64,000 bases of DNA from JAGWBJ01 sp034423015 (GCA_034423015.1 DAOUJG010000061.1:1-64000), one strand, 5' to 3'; positions 42,369 to 50,544 are shown, numbered from the stretch's first letter. Program-made: numbers and translations. The notes: generated from the sequence alone by a model not told the origin.

Positions 42369-43082
42369 CTAGCTGGCCGGCGCCACCTCCACGGTGGCCC
42401 GCATGGTATCGGGGTGTATCTTGCAGAAATAGGGGAACGTGCCTACCTCTCTGAACGTGTAGCTGAAGGAGTCGCCCCGGGCCAGGTCTCCGCTGTCCCA
42501 CACGCCGGATGGGTTGCCGGGAGTCCCGGAGGTCGTCGTGTGGGCGCCATCGTCGAGCTGGCTCCAGAGCACCACGGTCCCCACGGGAATGGTCACGTTG
42601 GATAGCTTGCGGTTGGCTATGTCCGTGATGATGGTCGGTCCTTCCAGGCCGGGCAGCGGCGGCAGGGTCGGCGTGGGCGCAGGTTCCGGTGTGGGCACGG
42701 GCGTCGGCGGCTGGGTCGGAGGAGGGGTGGTTGGCTGCGGCGTGGGCGTAGGCGGCTGTGTCGGGGGCGAGGCGGTTGGCTGCGGCGTGGGCGTAGGCGG
42801 CTGTGTCGGGGGCACGGCGGTTGGTTGCGGGGTGGGCGTGGGCGCCTCGGTCGGAGGCACGGGTGTTGGTCGCGGGGTGGGCGTGGGCGCCTCGGTCGGA
42901 GGCACGGCGGTGGGTTGCGGAGTGGGCACGGCCGTGGGCGCTGGGGTCGGAGGCGCCGTGGTGGGTTCCGGCGTGGGTACGGCGGTTGGCGGCTCCGTCG
43001 TGGGTGTTTCCGTGGCCTCCGACCCGCAGGCCGCTGCCACGAGGATGGTGAATGCTACAAGCCAGGCAATGCTGTATCTCAC
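42369..43082 (-). CDS. cupredoxin-domain lipoprotein with PT-repeat stalk
   Basis: 237 residues from a GTG at 43082, with GGGAGG 8 bases upstream. The signal peptide ends in VAAAC (lipid-modified Cys19). Residues 25-145 are a Pro/Thr stalk built of 15-residue repeats (PPTQPPTPTPQPTAS type). The C-terminal ~90 residues are plastocyanin-like, with type 1 copper ligands His (DDGAHTTT), Cys, His and Met (YFCKIHPDTM). A surface-bound electron carrier is likely. It diverges from the VCBS lipoprotein gene. Confidence 0.87.
   Translation of the reverse strand: MRYSIAWLVAFTILVAAACGSEATETPTTEPPTAVPTPEPTTAPPTPAPTAVPTPQPTAVPPTEAPTPTPRPTPVPPTEAPTPTPQPTAVPPTQPPTPTPQPTASPPTQPPTPTPQPTTPPPTQPPTPVPTPEPAPTPTLPPLPGLEGPTIITDIANRKLSNVTIPVGTVVLWSQLDDGAHTTTSGTPGNPSGVWDSGDLARGDSFSYTFREVGTFPYFCKIHPDTMRATVEVAPAS
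42678..42902. repeat. 45-bp tandem repeat in the lipoprotein stalk
   Basis: Five copies of a 15-codon unit encoding PPT(E/Q)(A/P)PTPTP(Q/R)PT.. in residues 61-135 of the cupredoxin lipoprotein. Copies differ by few bases, so the stalk length is probably variable between strains. Confidence 0.85.
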
Positions 43083-43162
43083 TCCGGGTTCCTCCCTGTT
43101 TCCGTAAACTCCACGCGGCTGCCCCACCCCTGGATACCGGGCGAATCCCGGGCCGTGCAGCT

Positions 43163-43192
43163 TTGACAAGGCTATCGGCCCTATGCTTGAAT
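43163..43192 (+). promoter_or_regulatory. promoter of the VCBS/ASPIC lipoprotein
   Basis: TTGACA, 18-base spacer, TTGAAT. Transcription would begin near 43199-43201, at the ATG, so the message may be leaderless. Confidence 0.45.
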
Positions 43193-43200
43193 ATTTTACC

Positions 43201-45003
43201 ATGTTCAAGGCGAGCGTAATGCGGGCCCCGTGGCGGGCCCGGTACTGGACGCTGCTCCTGGCGATGGGGGCCCTGTGGGCGGCGATGGCCTGCAGCAACG
43301 GCGAGACCCCCACCCCCCCGTCGACTGCCGCTGACGTACCCGGGACGGCCGTGGCCTCGACTCCCGGGCAACGGGCGACGCCGACGCCGGAGCTGCCGGA
43401 CACGATATTCATGGAGGTCGGCAACACGGCGGGGGTGGACTTCGCCCACTACCGGCCTACGGCGCCCTTCCTGCTGATGCCCTTCGGGGCCGGGGTGGTC
43501 ATCCTCGACTACGACGGCGACGGCCTCCAGGACATCTTCGTCCCCATGACCTACGACGACGAACGCCAGGCCAACGCCAACAACGCCCTCTACCGCAACA
43601 ACGGCGACGGCACCTTCTCGGACCTGGCACGGGAGGCGGGGGTGGTCGACCCCAGGGGCAAGGGTATAGGAGGATGCGCCGCCGACTACGACAACGACGG
43701 CGATCAGGACCTGTTCCTCACCAACTACGGGTCCAGCAAGCTGTTCCGAAACTCCGGCGACGGCGCCTTCGAGGACGTAACGGCCGATGCCCGTGTCGGC
43801 GACCCCGACGGCACCCACCGCTCCATGGGATGCGCCTGGGGCGACTACGACCGGGACGGCTACCTGGACATGGTGGTCGTCCGGCACATGAGTGAGGCCG
43901 AGCTGTCTCCCATGGGTGGGGCCCCGGGCGGAAGCCCCCTCCGGTCCCTGGCGTTGTATCACAACGAGGGCGACGGGGCCTTCACCAACGTGACCTCCCT
44001 GCTGGGAGACGACTCGGAGCCCGCTCCCATCGAGGAGGAGGGGGACTTTGCCGGCAACGTCTGGGGCGCGGGCTTCCAGCCGGGATGGCTCGACTTCAAC
44101 AACGACGGGTACACCGACCTTTACGTGGTCAACGACTTCGGCGCCGATGCCCAGCCCAACGTGCTGTGGCGCAACGACGGCCCCGCCGAGGACGGCTCCT
44201 GGACCTTCACCGACATCTCCATCGAGTCCCGCACGGACGTGGGCATATTCGGTATGGGCCTTGCCGTGGGCGACTACAACCTGGACGGCCACCTGGACAT
44301 GTTCATGAGCAACATCGGCAGGCCCGTGCTGCTGTCCAACGACGGCGACGGCCGCACCTTCACCGACAACACCAGGGACGCGGGCATTGACATCGGCTTC
44401 ATAGAGGACCTCGAGCTGGTGACTTGGGGCAACGTCTTCTTCGACTACGACAACGACGGCGACGAGGACCTGTATGTCTCCGCGGGGTACCTGGACTTCT
44501 TTCCCGACGCCAACCCCGAGGTGCAGCCCAACGTGCTGATGAGGAACGACGGGGACGGCACCTTTACCGATGTCTCCGAGGACAGCGGCGCCGACGACGC
44601 CGGGTACGGGCGGGGCGCCGTCTACATGGATTTCGACAACGACGGCTGCCTGGACCTGTACGTGGCCAACATAGGCAAGGGGCCCAGCGAACCCCAGCGG
44701 GCCCGGCTGTTCCGGAACCGGTGCGACTGGGGTAACGGCTGGCTGGTCGTGAACACCGTGGGCACCATCAGCAACCGGGACGGCATCGGGGCGAGGATCA
44801 TGGTCGAGACCGGCGGCAAGACCCAGATCAGGGAGGTGGCGGCGGGGGGGAGCAACAAGTCCCAGAACATGCTGCCGGTCCACTTCGGGCTGGGGAAGGC
44901 CGACGTGGTGGACTCCATCGAGGTCCGGTGGCCCAGCGGCACGGTGCAGACCCTGGAGGGAGTCGCCCCCAACCAGACGATCACCATCGTAGAGGCGCCC
45001 TGA
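43201..45003 (+). CDS. FG-GAP/VCBS and ASPIC-UnbV repeat lipoprotein
   Basis: About 600 residues from ATG 43201 (an ATG at 43183 would lie in the promoter). Signal peptide, lipobox AMAC and a short Thr/Pro linker are followed by calcium-binding FG-GAP/VCBS blades: DYDGDGLQDIFVP, DYDNDGDQDLFLTN, DYDRDGYLDMVVV, DFNNDGYTDLYVVNDF, DYNLDGHLDMFMSN, DYDNDGDEDLYVSAG, DFDNDGCLDLYVAN. A C-terminal ASPIC/UnbV domain follows (GIGARIMVETGGKTQIREV, IEVRWPSGTVQTLEGV). It is a surface beta-propeller, likely adhesive or binding. It shares a divergent promoter region with the cupredoxin gene. Confidence 0.92.
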   Translation: MFKASVMRAPWRARYWTLLLAMGALWAAMACSNGETPTPPSTAADVPGTAVASTPGQRATPTPELPDTIFMEVGNTAGVDFAHYRPTAPFLLMPFGAGVVILDYDGDGLQDIFVPMTYDDERQANANNALYRNNGDGTFSDLAREAGVVDPRGKGIGGCAADYDNDGDQDLFLTNYGSSKLFRNSGDGAFEDVTADARVGDPDGTHRSMGCAWGDYDRDGYLDMVVVRHMSEAELSPMGGAPGGSPLRSLALYHNEGDGAFTNVTSLLGDDSEPAPIEEEGDFAGNVWGAGFQPGWLDFNNDGYTDLYVVNDFGADAQPNVLWRNDGPAEDGSWTFTDISIESRTDVGIFGMGLAVGDYNLDGHLDMFMSNIGRPVLLSNDGDGRTFTDNTRDAGIDIGFIEDLELVTWGNVFFDYDNDGDEDLYVSAGYLDFFPDANPEVQPNVLMRNDGDGTFTDVSEDSGADDAGYGRGAVYMDFDNDGCLDLYVANIGKGPSEPQRARLFRNRCDWGNGWLVVNTVGTISNRDGIGARIMVETGGKTQIREVAAGGSNKSQNMLPVHFGLGKADVVDSIEVRWPSGTVQTLEGVAPNQTITIVEAP

Positions 45004-45012
45004 GCTCCGCCG

Positions 45013-45636
45013 CTAGATAGCCCCCAGCACCACCTGGACTATCCGGCGCTCCAGCATCAGCCCCATCTCCGCCACCGTCTCCATCCGCACCGCTTCCCCC
45101 GTGGTCACCACGTAGGCAACGCCCAGCAGCCTGCCCACCCGAAGGTCCACCACGGTGGAGGACACCAGCCCCGACTCGGTCATCTGGGAGGTGTGGAGCC
45201 CCACCGCCTCATCGGAGAAGCCCTCCACCTTCAGCTCGTCGGCGCGGACCAGCTTCTGGCCCTTGCCGAGCTCCTTGCCCACGAACTCCTTGAACTCCCC
45301 CAGGAACTTGTCCCTCATCCACCGGGCCACCTGCTCCGAGTCCTCGAACAGGTGCACCACCGTCGCCGCCATCAGGTCCAGGTCCGGCACATCCAGGCCG
45401 GGGTTCAGCGGGGTCACGAACTCCCGCAGGTACCCGGTAATCCGGCCCGTCGCCGCCACGGTCTCAGTCGTGCTACCCGGAAAGCCCTGGGCCGCCATGG
45501 TCTCGTTGTCCAGCTCCCCGTGCCGGCCCTCCTGGAAGCCGGCCAGGACCGGGGGCAGGTCCTCTACGGGGACCACCATGTATGGCAAGTCTTCCCGGCG
45601 GATTGTGCTAGTCGCGGTTTCCAGGGCGCTGGGCAA
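45013..45636 (-). CDS. hypothetical protein
   Basis: 207 residues from a TTG at 45636, with GGGGAG about 7 bases upstream. An N-terminal LPYMVVPVEDLPPVLAGF is followed by alternating helical and beta segments (TVVHLFEDSEQVARWMRDKFLGEFKEFVGKE) and an end in LGLMLERRIVQVVLGAI. The spacing resembles extracytoplasmic sensor domains, but no signal peptide is seen. Family not recognised. Same strand and close to the next gene upstream, 31 bases. Confidence 0.65.
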   Translation of the reverse strand: MPSALETATSTIRREDLPYMVVPVEDLPPVLAGFQEGRHGELDNETMAAQGFPGSTTETVAATGRITGYLREFVTPLNPGLDVPDLDLMAATVVHLFEDSEQVARWMRDKFLGEFKEFVGKELGKGQKLVRADELKVEGFSDEAVGLHTSQMTESGLVSSTVVDLRVGRLLGVAYVVTTGEAVRMETVAEMGLMLERRIVQVVLGAI

Positions 45637-45666
45637 AAGTCTTCTCCCCGGGTGGGAATCGGGCTG

Positions 45667-46266
45667 CTAGGGCCCCTCGAGTCCTCCGGCGGGGACCGCG
45701 CCGGGACGACGGGGCGCCGGTGCGCGGTCTTCTCCGCTCCTTGGCTTCTCCCTGGGCATGAACCGGCCCTCTACGCTGCGGACGTCGAAGGCGCCGCTCT
45801 CGATGAAGGCGCCTCGGGCCAGCATCGTGTGCCTGTCCCTGACCCTGGCTGCCAGGGCCACACAGCCGGCGGCCAGGTGCCTCTCGTAGCGCCGGACGGA
45901 CCGGGATTCCAGGCCCAGGTCGGCGCCGGCGATGGCCCCGAACAGTCCGCCGAACAGGGTGCCGAATTTCCATAGGGTGGCGGCCAGGAGCACCTGGACT
46001 CCCCAGTTGTCGAAGGCCACGAGGACCCAGGCCAGCACCCCGGCCTCCGCCACCAGGGAGCCGATGAGGCCCCACTTCAGGGCACAGGGCCACATGCCCT
46101 CGGGCCGCTCCATGAGCCGGTCGGGCCGGACGAGGCGGAGCAGGCCGAGGCCGGCGTCGGGAGAGGGCTCTCGGGCCACCAGGGCCAGGTCCCGCGGGCC
46201 GTATCCGGCGGCGCGCAGCAGGGTGGCGGCCTCCCTCGTGAACACCCCCACCACCTGCTCTCCCAT
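45667..46266 (-). CDS. hypothetical protein with glycine-rich hydrophobic core
   Basis: 199 residues from ATG 46266 with GAGGTG 5 bases upstream; the ATG at 46308 is less well placed. The N-terminus (EQVVGVFTREAATLLRAAGYG) looks like the ligand-binding start of general-stress YflT-like proteins. The centre holds two hydrophobic segments (LIGSLVAEAGVLAWVLVAF and TLFGGLFGAIAGADLGLE) of the glycine-zipper type. The C-terminus is basic and Pro-rich. Function unknown. Confidence 0.65.
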   Translation of the reverse strand: MGEQVVGVFTREAATLLRAAGYGPRDLALVAREPSPDAGLGLLRLVRPDRLMERPEGMWPCALKWGLIGSLVAEAGVLAWVLVAFDNWGVQVLLAATLWKFGTLFGGLFGAIAGADLGLESRSVRRYERHLAAGCVALAARVRDRHTMLARGAFIESGAFDVRSVEGRFMPREKPRSGEDRAPAPRRPGAVPAGGLEGP

Positions 46267-46308
46267 GGGACACCTCGCGTCGCGTATGGACGGCCCATAC
46301 GATAGCAT

Positions 46309-46778
46309 GGGCGTCAGGGGGCGTCAACAAACCAAGGGGTTCATGGCCTTGCTCCGGCCCGGCAGGACCGATTGAACGCCCTTCGTTCATATAAGAAAAA
46401 GTTTAGAAATTAATCGAAAACCCACCAAATAACCCCTTGAAATCTCCCCCCCTGCGTTGCTAGTCTCATGTCGATGATAGTGCGGTAGGGCAGGCGGGTG
46501 TGCTTCCACCTGTTCCCGTTACCCCAACCTTCGGCCGGCCCGCTTGACTCATCCCGGGGGCCAGGGCCATTCGATAGGCGACCATCTACCCGTAGAGGAC
46601 ACTCGCCTTGTCCGGCGAGGGGCCCGGACATTCGTCTAGTTTGGGGGGAACGCGCAAGAGAGTGCTGAGGTTGCAAGGTAGATTCTCCGTTACCCCGGTT
46701 CTGGCCCGCAACGAGGAGGTTCCAGCGCGCTCACAGGAAGGAAACATCCATCCCAGCGGGCGTTCGCCCCTGGGTTTC
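46309..46778 (+). other. long gene-free leader upstream of rsmH
   Basis: About 470 bases without a gene. It begins with a patch of A+T-rich sequence (46380-46432) unlike its surroundings. A candidate promoter follows, then about 300 bases of G+C-rich sequence with several hairpins, including CTCGCC-GGCGAG at 46602-46619. CCGTTACCCC occurs twice (46516 and 46688). A structured leader RNA is possible; none is recognised. Confidence 0.5.
46437..46466 (+). promoter_or_regulatory. candidate promoter of rsmH-ftsA-ftsZ
   Basis: TTGAAA, 18-base spacer, TAGTCT, directly downstream of an A+T-rich patch that could serve as an UP element. It would give a leader of about 300 bases. Confidence 0.45.
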
Positions 46779-47714
46779 GTGCACCGGCCGGTCCTGCTCC
46801 GTGAGACAGTCCACCATCTGGAGGTGAGGCAGGGAGGCGTTTACGTGGACGCCACGGTGGGGCAAGGAGGGCATGCGTCGGCTATCCTTCGAGCCGCCAT
46901 GCCAGGGGGCAGGCTCCTGGGCATCGACCTCGACCCCGATGCCCGGGAGTACGCCCTCCGCCGGCTGCAATCCTACGCGGGAGCCGTCGCCGTCGTTGCC
47001 GGAAGCTATACGCAAATGCTGGAGCTGGCGGCGTCGCGGGGGTTCGATGGCCCCGACGGGATACTCATGGACCTGGGCCTCTCCTCCGCGCAGCTCGAGG
47101 GCAGCGGGCGGGGCTTCAGCTTCCTCCGGGACGAGCCCCTGGACATGCGCTTCGACCCGGAGTCCGGCCCAACTGCCGCCGAGATCGTGAACACCTACTC
47201 CTACGAGGACCTGGCCCAGGTCCTCTACAAGTACGGTGAGGAGCCCCGGGCCAGGGCCGTCGCCAGGGCCATAGTGGCGTCCCGGCCCCTGGGCAGCGCC
47301 GCGGAGCTGGCCGCGCTGGTCTCCGGTGTCAGGGCCCGTGCCGGAGCCCGTGTCAGGGGAAAGAGGGGCGGCCGCATTCACCCGGCAACGCGGGTCTTCC
47401 AGGCCCTCCGGCTGGCGGTGAACTCCGAGCTGGAAGCGATCGCCGAGGGACTGCGTCAGGCCGTCGCCCTGGTGAGGCCCGGCGGCCGGATCGCCGTCAT
47501 CGCCTATCACAGCCTGGAGGACCGCATCGTCAAGAACACCTTCCTACGGGAGTCCCGGGCGTGCGTTTGCCCTCCTGGGGCCCCGGTGTGCGCCTGCGAG
47601 CACGTTCCGTCGCTCAGAGTCGTCACGAGGAAGGTGGTGAGCCCATCGTGGCAGGAGGTCACGGAGAACCCCCGGAGCAGGAGCGCCCGGCTCCGGGTGG
47701 CCCAACGCCTGTAG
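46779..47714 (+). CDS. rsmH: 16S rRNA (cytosine-1402-N4)-methyltransferase
   Basis: 311 residues from a GTG at 46779, the start that matches the family beginning HRPVLLRETVHHL; an in-frame extension to 46608 has no homology. Motifs: YVDATVGQGGHASAIL (S-adenosylmethionine), ILMDLGLSSAQLEGSGRGFSF, PLDMRFDPESG, IHPATRVFQALRLAVNSEL and AVIAYHSLEDRIVKNTF. The C-terminus has a Cys cluster (CVCPPGAPVCAC) of the type seen in some RsmH proteins. Formerly mraW. First gene of the division cluster. Confidence 0.95.
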   Translation: MHRPVLLRETVHHLEVRQGGVYVDATVGQGGHASAILRAAMPGGRLLGIDLDPDAREYALRRLQSYAGAVAVVAGSYTQMLELAASRGFDGPDGILMDLGLSSAQLEGSGRGFSFLRDEPLDMRFDPESGPTAAEIVNTYSYEDLAQVLYKYGEEPRARAVARAIVASRPLGSAAELAALVSGVRARAGARVRGKRGGRIHPATRVFQALRLAVNSELEAIAEGLRQAVALVRPGGRIAVIAYHSLEDRIVKNTFLRESRACVCPPGAPVCACEHVPSLRVVTRKVVSPSWQEVTENPRSRSARLRVAQRL

Positions 47715-47721
47715 GCGGACC

Positions 47722-47777
47722 GGCTCCCGGGAGCCCGGAAAACTAATACTCCCCGCCGTGGGCCCGTCGACGGGCCC
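47722..47777. repeat. two palindromes between rsmH and ftsA
   Basis: GGCTCCCGGGAGCC (47722-47735) and the perfect 18-bp palindrome GGGCCCGTCGACGGGCCC (47760-47777). They flank AACTAATACTCC, which could be a -10 region, so this may be a control point between rsmH and ftsA. Confidence 0.6.
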
Positions 47778-47804
47778 AACGTCAGGGACAGAGAGGTGGA
47801 AACG

Positions 47805-49043
47805 GTGAAAGAGATGTTCTACACGGCCATCGATGTGGGGAGCACCAAGATATGCTCCATAATTGCCAAGATAAGTGCCGAAGGCGAGCTGAAGGTGCTG
47901 GGGACGGGCATCGTTCCCTCCCAGGGCGTACAGAAGGGCCGGATCGAGAGCATTCCCGACACTCAGCAAGCCTTGAAGGAGTCCCTGGACGAGGCCCAAC
48001 GCTACCTGGGCCGCGGCGTCGACTGGGCGTACATGGGTGTGACGGGCACCCATATCTCCTGCGTCAACACCAGCAGCGTCCTGCAGGGGGCCCGCGGTGA
48101 CGTGGCCATCTCCTCCGAGGACGTGCAGCAGCTCATCCAGTCCTCCTATCCCGACGTGGCTGACGGCAAAGAGGTCCTCCACGTGATCCCCATGAGCTAC
48201 GTCGTCGACGGGCTGGAGGGTGTGCGCAACCCGGTGAACCTCCACGCCGACCACGTGCAGGTCGAATCCCACGTCGTGATGGGGGACGCGCCCATACTCA
48301 GGAACATGGTCCGGGTTGTGGAGGCCTGCAAGCTCTCGGTGCGGAGCCTGGTCCATCAGCCCCTGGCCGCCGCAGAGGCGGTGCTCACCGAGGACGAGCG
48401 GGAGATGGGTGCGGTGCTCATGGACATCGGCGGCGGCACGACGGACATCATCGTGTACCGGAGCGGCAGCCCCTGGTACACGGCTGTGCTGCCCATAGGC
48501 GGCAACCAGGTGACCCGGGACCTGTCCGTGGCCATGGGTGTCCCGTCCTACATCGCCGAGGAGCTCAAGACCAGGTACGGCCACGCCATGGCCGAGGCCG
48601 TGGCCGACGACGAGGAGATCAACCTTCCCGGGTTCCAGGACCGTCCGCCCAGGCCCATCCGGCGGCGGGACCTGGCCCGTCCCATAAACGAGCGCCTGGT
48701 CGAGCTGATCAAGCTGGCAATGGCCAAGATACAGCAGTCGGGCCTGAGGCAGCTGCCGCCCGGGGGCATCGTGATTACCGGGGGCGTGGCCGAGACCGAG
48801 GGTCTCGGGGAGCTCATCGGCCGGGCCACCGGGTCCCCGGTCCGCGTGGGCCAGCCCCGAAACATCCAGGGTCTACCGCCCCAGGCCAGGAGGCCGGCCT
48901 ACTCCGCCAGCGTGGGCACCCTGCTTTGGGGCATCAAGCACCAGGGGGAGAAGCGCACCTACAAGGACGCGAACCATACTCTTCGTGGACGTGGGGGGTT
49001 CCTGAGCCGTTTCACCAGAAAACGGGAGGGGATATCCGCCTAG
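47805..49043 (+). CDS. ftsA: cell division protein FtsA
   Basis: 412 residues from a GTG at 47805 with GAGAGG 8 bases upstream (another GTG lies at 47796). Actin-like ATPase that tethers FtsZ to the membrane. Seen: phosphate loop AIDVGSTKICSIIA, SHVQ-type 1C region, MDIGGGTTDI, VITGGVAETEGL. The C-terminal amphipathic membrane-targeting helix ends in GGFLSRFTRKREGISA. It lies between rsmH and ftsZ. Confidence 0.94.
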   Translation: MKEMFYTAIDVGSTKICSIIAKISAEGELKVLGTGIVPSQGVQKGRIESIPDTQQALKESLDEAQRYLGRGVDWAYMGVTGTHISCVNTSSVLQGARGDVAISSEDVQQLIQSSYPDVADGKEVLHVIPMSYVVDGLEGVRNPVNLHADHVQVESHVVMGDAPILRNMVRVVEACKLSVRSLVHQPLAAAEAVLTEDEREMGAVLMDIGGGTTDIIVYRSGSPWYTAVLPIGGNQVTRDLSVAMGVPSYIAEELKTRYGHAMAEAVADDEEINLPGFQDRPPRPIRRRDLARPINERLVELIKLAMAKIQQSGLRQLPPGGIVITGGVAETEGLGELIGRATGSPVRVGQPRNIQGLPPQARRPAYSASVGTLLWGIKHQGEKRTYKDANHTLRGRGGFLSRFTRKREGISA

Positions 49044-49100
49044 GAGCAGAGCCAGGGAGGTCGAGGACATACCGTGGAGGGATATCGAAAGGAGGGAGCA

Positions 49101-50267
49101 ATGGTGTCCAAGGACCAGAACTATCAGGGGGACTCGGGAACTCAGGAGGCCCTGGGATTGGGAGGAAACCTCCTGGATCCCCAGCGTCCCCCGGGGGGGC
49201 CCGTGATCAAGGTCGTGGGAGTGGGTGGAGGCGGCAGCAACGCCATCAGCCGTATGCCCAAGGAGAAGCTGGGCATGGTGGACTACTACGGGGTCAACAC
49301 CGATTCCCAGCACCTGTTCCGGTGTGACCTGGGTCATCGGCTGGCCATCGGCCACACCCTGACCAGGGGCCTGGGGGCCGGCGCCAACCCGGACCTGGGC
49401 CGGCAGGCGGCCGAGGAGAGCAGGGAAGACCTGGAGAAGATGGTCGACGGGGCCGACATGGTCTTCCTGGCGGCCGGCATGGGCGGCGGCACCGGGACGG
49501 GCGCCTGTCCCGTCATCGCCCAGCTCGCCAAGGAGTCCGGCGCCCTTACGGTGGGCGTCGTGAGCAGGCCCTTCGAGTTCGAGGCGGCGGTGCGGAGGAA
49601 GAACGCGGAGGAGGGGATAAACCGCCTCAGGGACCACGTCGACACCCTGATCGTGATTCCCAATGACCGGCTGCTCCAGATGGACCGCAACCGGGAGCAG
49701 GCCGCTAGCTGGGAAGACGCCCTCAAGCTGGCCGACAGCGTTCTCCAGCAGGGCATCCAGGCCATAGTCGAGGTGGTCACGGTGCCAGGCGAGATCAACG
49801 TGGACTTCGCCGACGTCAGGACCATCCTGAACAACGCCGGACAGGCATGGCTGGCCATCGGTAAGGGCAAGGGCGAGAGCCGGGCCAAGGACGCGGCAAA
49901 GATGGCCAGCCAGAGCCCGTTGCTGGACATCGACATCGAGGGCGCCAGGCGCCTGCTGTTCGTCATCACCGGCGGCGCCACCCTGTCCCTGAAGGAAGTC
50001 CAGGACGCGGCCGACGTCATCCAGGACATGGCGGACCCCGAGGCCAACGTGATATTCGGCACCTCCAGGGACTCCAAGATGGACGACGAGGTCAAGGTCA
50101 CCATGGTGGCCTCCGCCTTCCCCGTACCCGAAGAGGAGATAGGCGAGCGGGACGAGAGCCTTCGCCGTCTGTTGCAGGACGCCATTCCCGACAGCAGCGA
50201 GGACCTGGACGTTCCCAGCTTCATGAGGAGGCAGGTGGCCCAGAAGGGCAAGGGCTTCTTCCGATAG
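49101..50267 (+). CDS. ftsZ: cell division protein FtsZ
   Basis: 388 residues from ATG 49101 with AAAGGAGGG 6 bases upstream. Tubulin-like GTPase of the division ring. Motifs: VVGVGGGGSNAISRM, VNTDSQ, the GTP-binding signature GMGGGTGTGA (126-135) and NVDFADVRTIL. The conserved C-terminal peptide DVPSFMRRQ, which binds FtsA, is present. It departs from consensus at GADMVFLAAGMG. A strong terminator follows 100 bases downstream. Confidence 0.96.
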   Translation: MVSKDQNYQGDSGTQEALGLGGNLLDPQRPPGGPVIKVVGVGGGGSNAISRMPKEKLGMVDYYGVNTDSQHLFRCDLGHRLAIGHTLTRGLGAGANPDLGRQAAEESREDLEKMVDGADMVFLAAGMGGGTGTGACPVIAQLAKESGALTVGVVSRPFEFEAAVRRKNAEEGINRLRDHVDTLIVIPNDRLLQMDRNREQAASWEDALKLADSVLQQGIQAIVEVVTVPGEINVDFADVRTILNNAGQAWLAIGKGKGESRAKDAAKMASQSPLLDIDIEGARRLLFVITGGATLSLKEVQDAADVIQDMADPEANVIFGTSRDSKMDDEVKVTMVASAFPVPEEEIGERDESLRRLLQDAIPDSSEDLDVPSFMRRQVAQKGKGFFR

Positions 50268-50298
50268 TTGCCGGACTCTCCCTTCATAGGGAGTAATA

Positions 50299-50360
50299 TT
50301 CCCGGCATGCCTGGGCAGTATTAGGTCCAATCACCGGTAGGCACGGAAATATGCCGGGAA
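50299..50360. repeat. 10-bp inverted repeat with nested stem after ftsZ
   Basis: TTCCCGGCAT and ATGCCGGGAA flank 42 bases. A TAATA..TATTA pairing sits partly inside. It lies between the ftsZ stop and the terminator and so would be in the ftsZ 3' end. Confidence 0.6.
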
Positions 50361-50368
50361 CCCTCGAA

Positions 50369-50403
50369 GGCCCCCCGCGCGTATGCGCGGGGGGCCTTCT
50401 TTT
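50369..50403 (+). terminator. intrinsic terminator of the rsmH-ftsA-ftsZ unit
   Basis: A perfect 12-bp stem GGCCCCCCGCGC / GCGCGGGGGGCC with a GTAT loop, followed by TTCTTTT. Confidence 0.9.
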
Positions 50404-50459
50404 GCTTTGCCTTGGCGTCCCCCGGTAGCAAAAACCCGGTCGACGGCGCCCCCGAGACC

Positions 50460-50489
50460 TTGACAAGAGGAAGAAGCCGTGGCTAGAAT
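50460..50489 (+). promoter_or_regulatory. sigma70-type promoter of nrdR
   Basis: TTGACA, 18-base spacer, TAGAAT. Transcription would begin about 50496, at the edge of the first NrdR box. Confidence 0.75.
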
Positions 50490-50497
50490 CGTTGCTA

Positions 50498-50544
50498 ACA
50501 CAACAGATTGTGGTCGCTGGGACCTCCGGTACCACATATAGTGT
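50498..50544 (+). promoter_or_regulatory. tandem NrdR boxes
   Basis: Two 16-bp operator-like sites: ACACAACAGATTGTGG (50498-50513) and GTACCACATATAGTGT (50529-50544). Both fit the NrdR consensus shape ACAC-N8-GTGT. Their centres are exactly 31 bases apart, the three-helical-turn spacing known for NrdR. They lie immediately downstream of the -10, a blocking position, and so should repress nrdR and what follows. Confidence 0.85.

Noticed and set aside
42678..42902. CRISPR-like regular repeats
   Set aside because: Repeats are contiguous, in frame and code for a Pro/Thr stalk; no spacers.
43183..43200. Start of the VCBS lipoprotein at ATG 43183
   Set aside because: This ATG falls within the predicted promoter; ATG 43201 is at the expected transcript start.
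46466..46778. RNase P RNA, tmRNA or SRP RNA in the rsmH leader
   Set aside because: None of their conserved core sequences is present on either strand.
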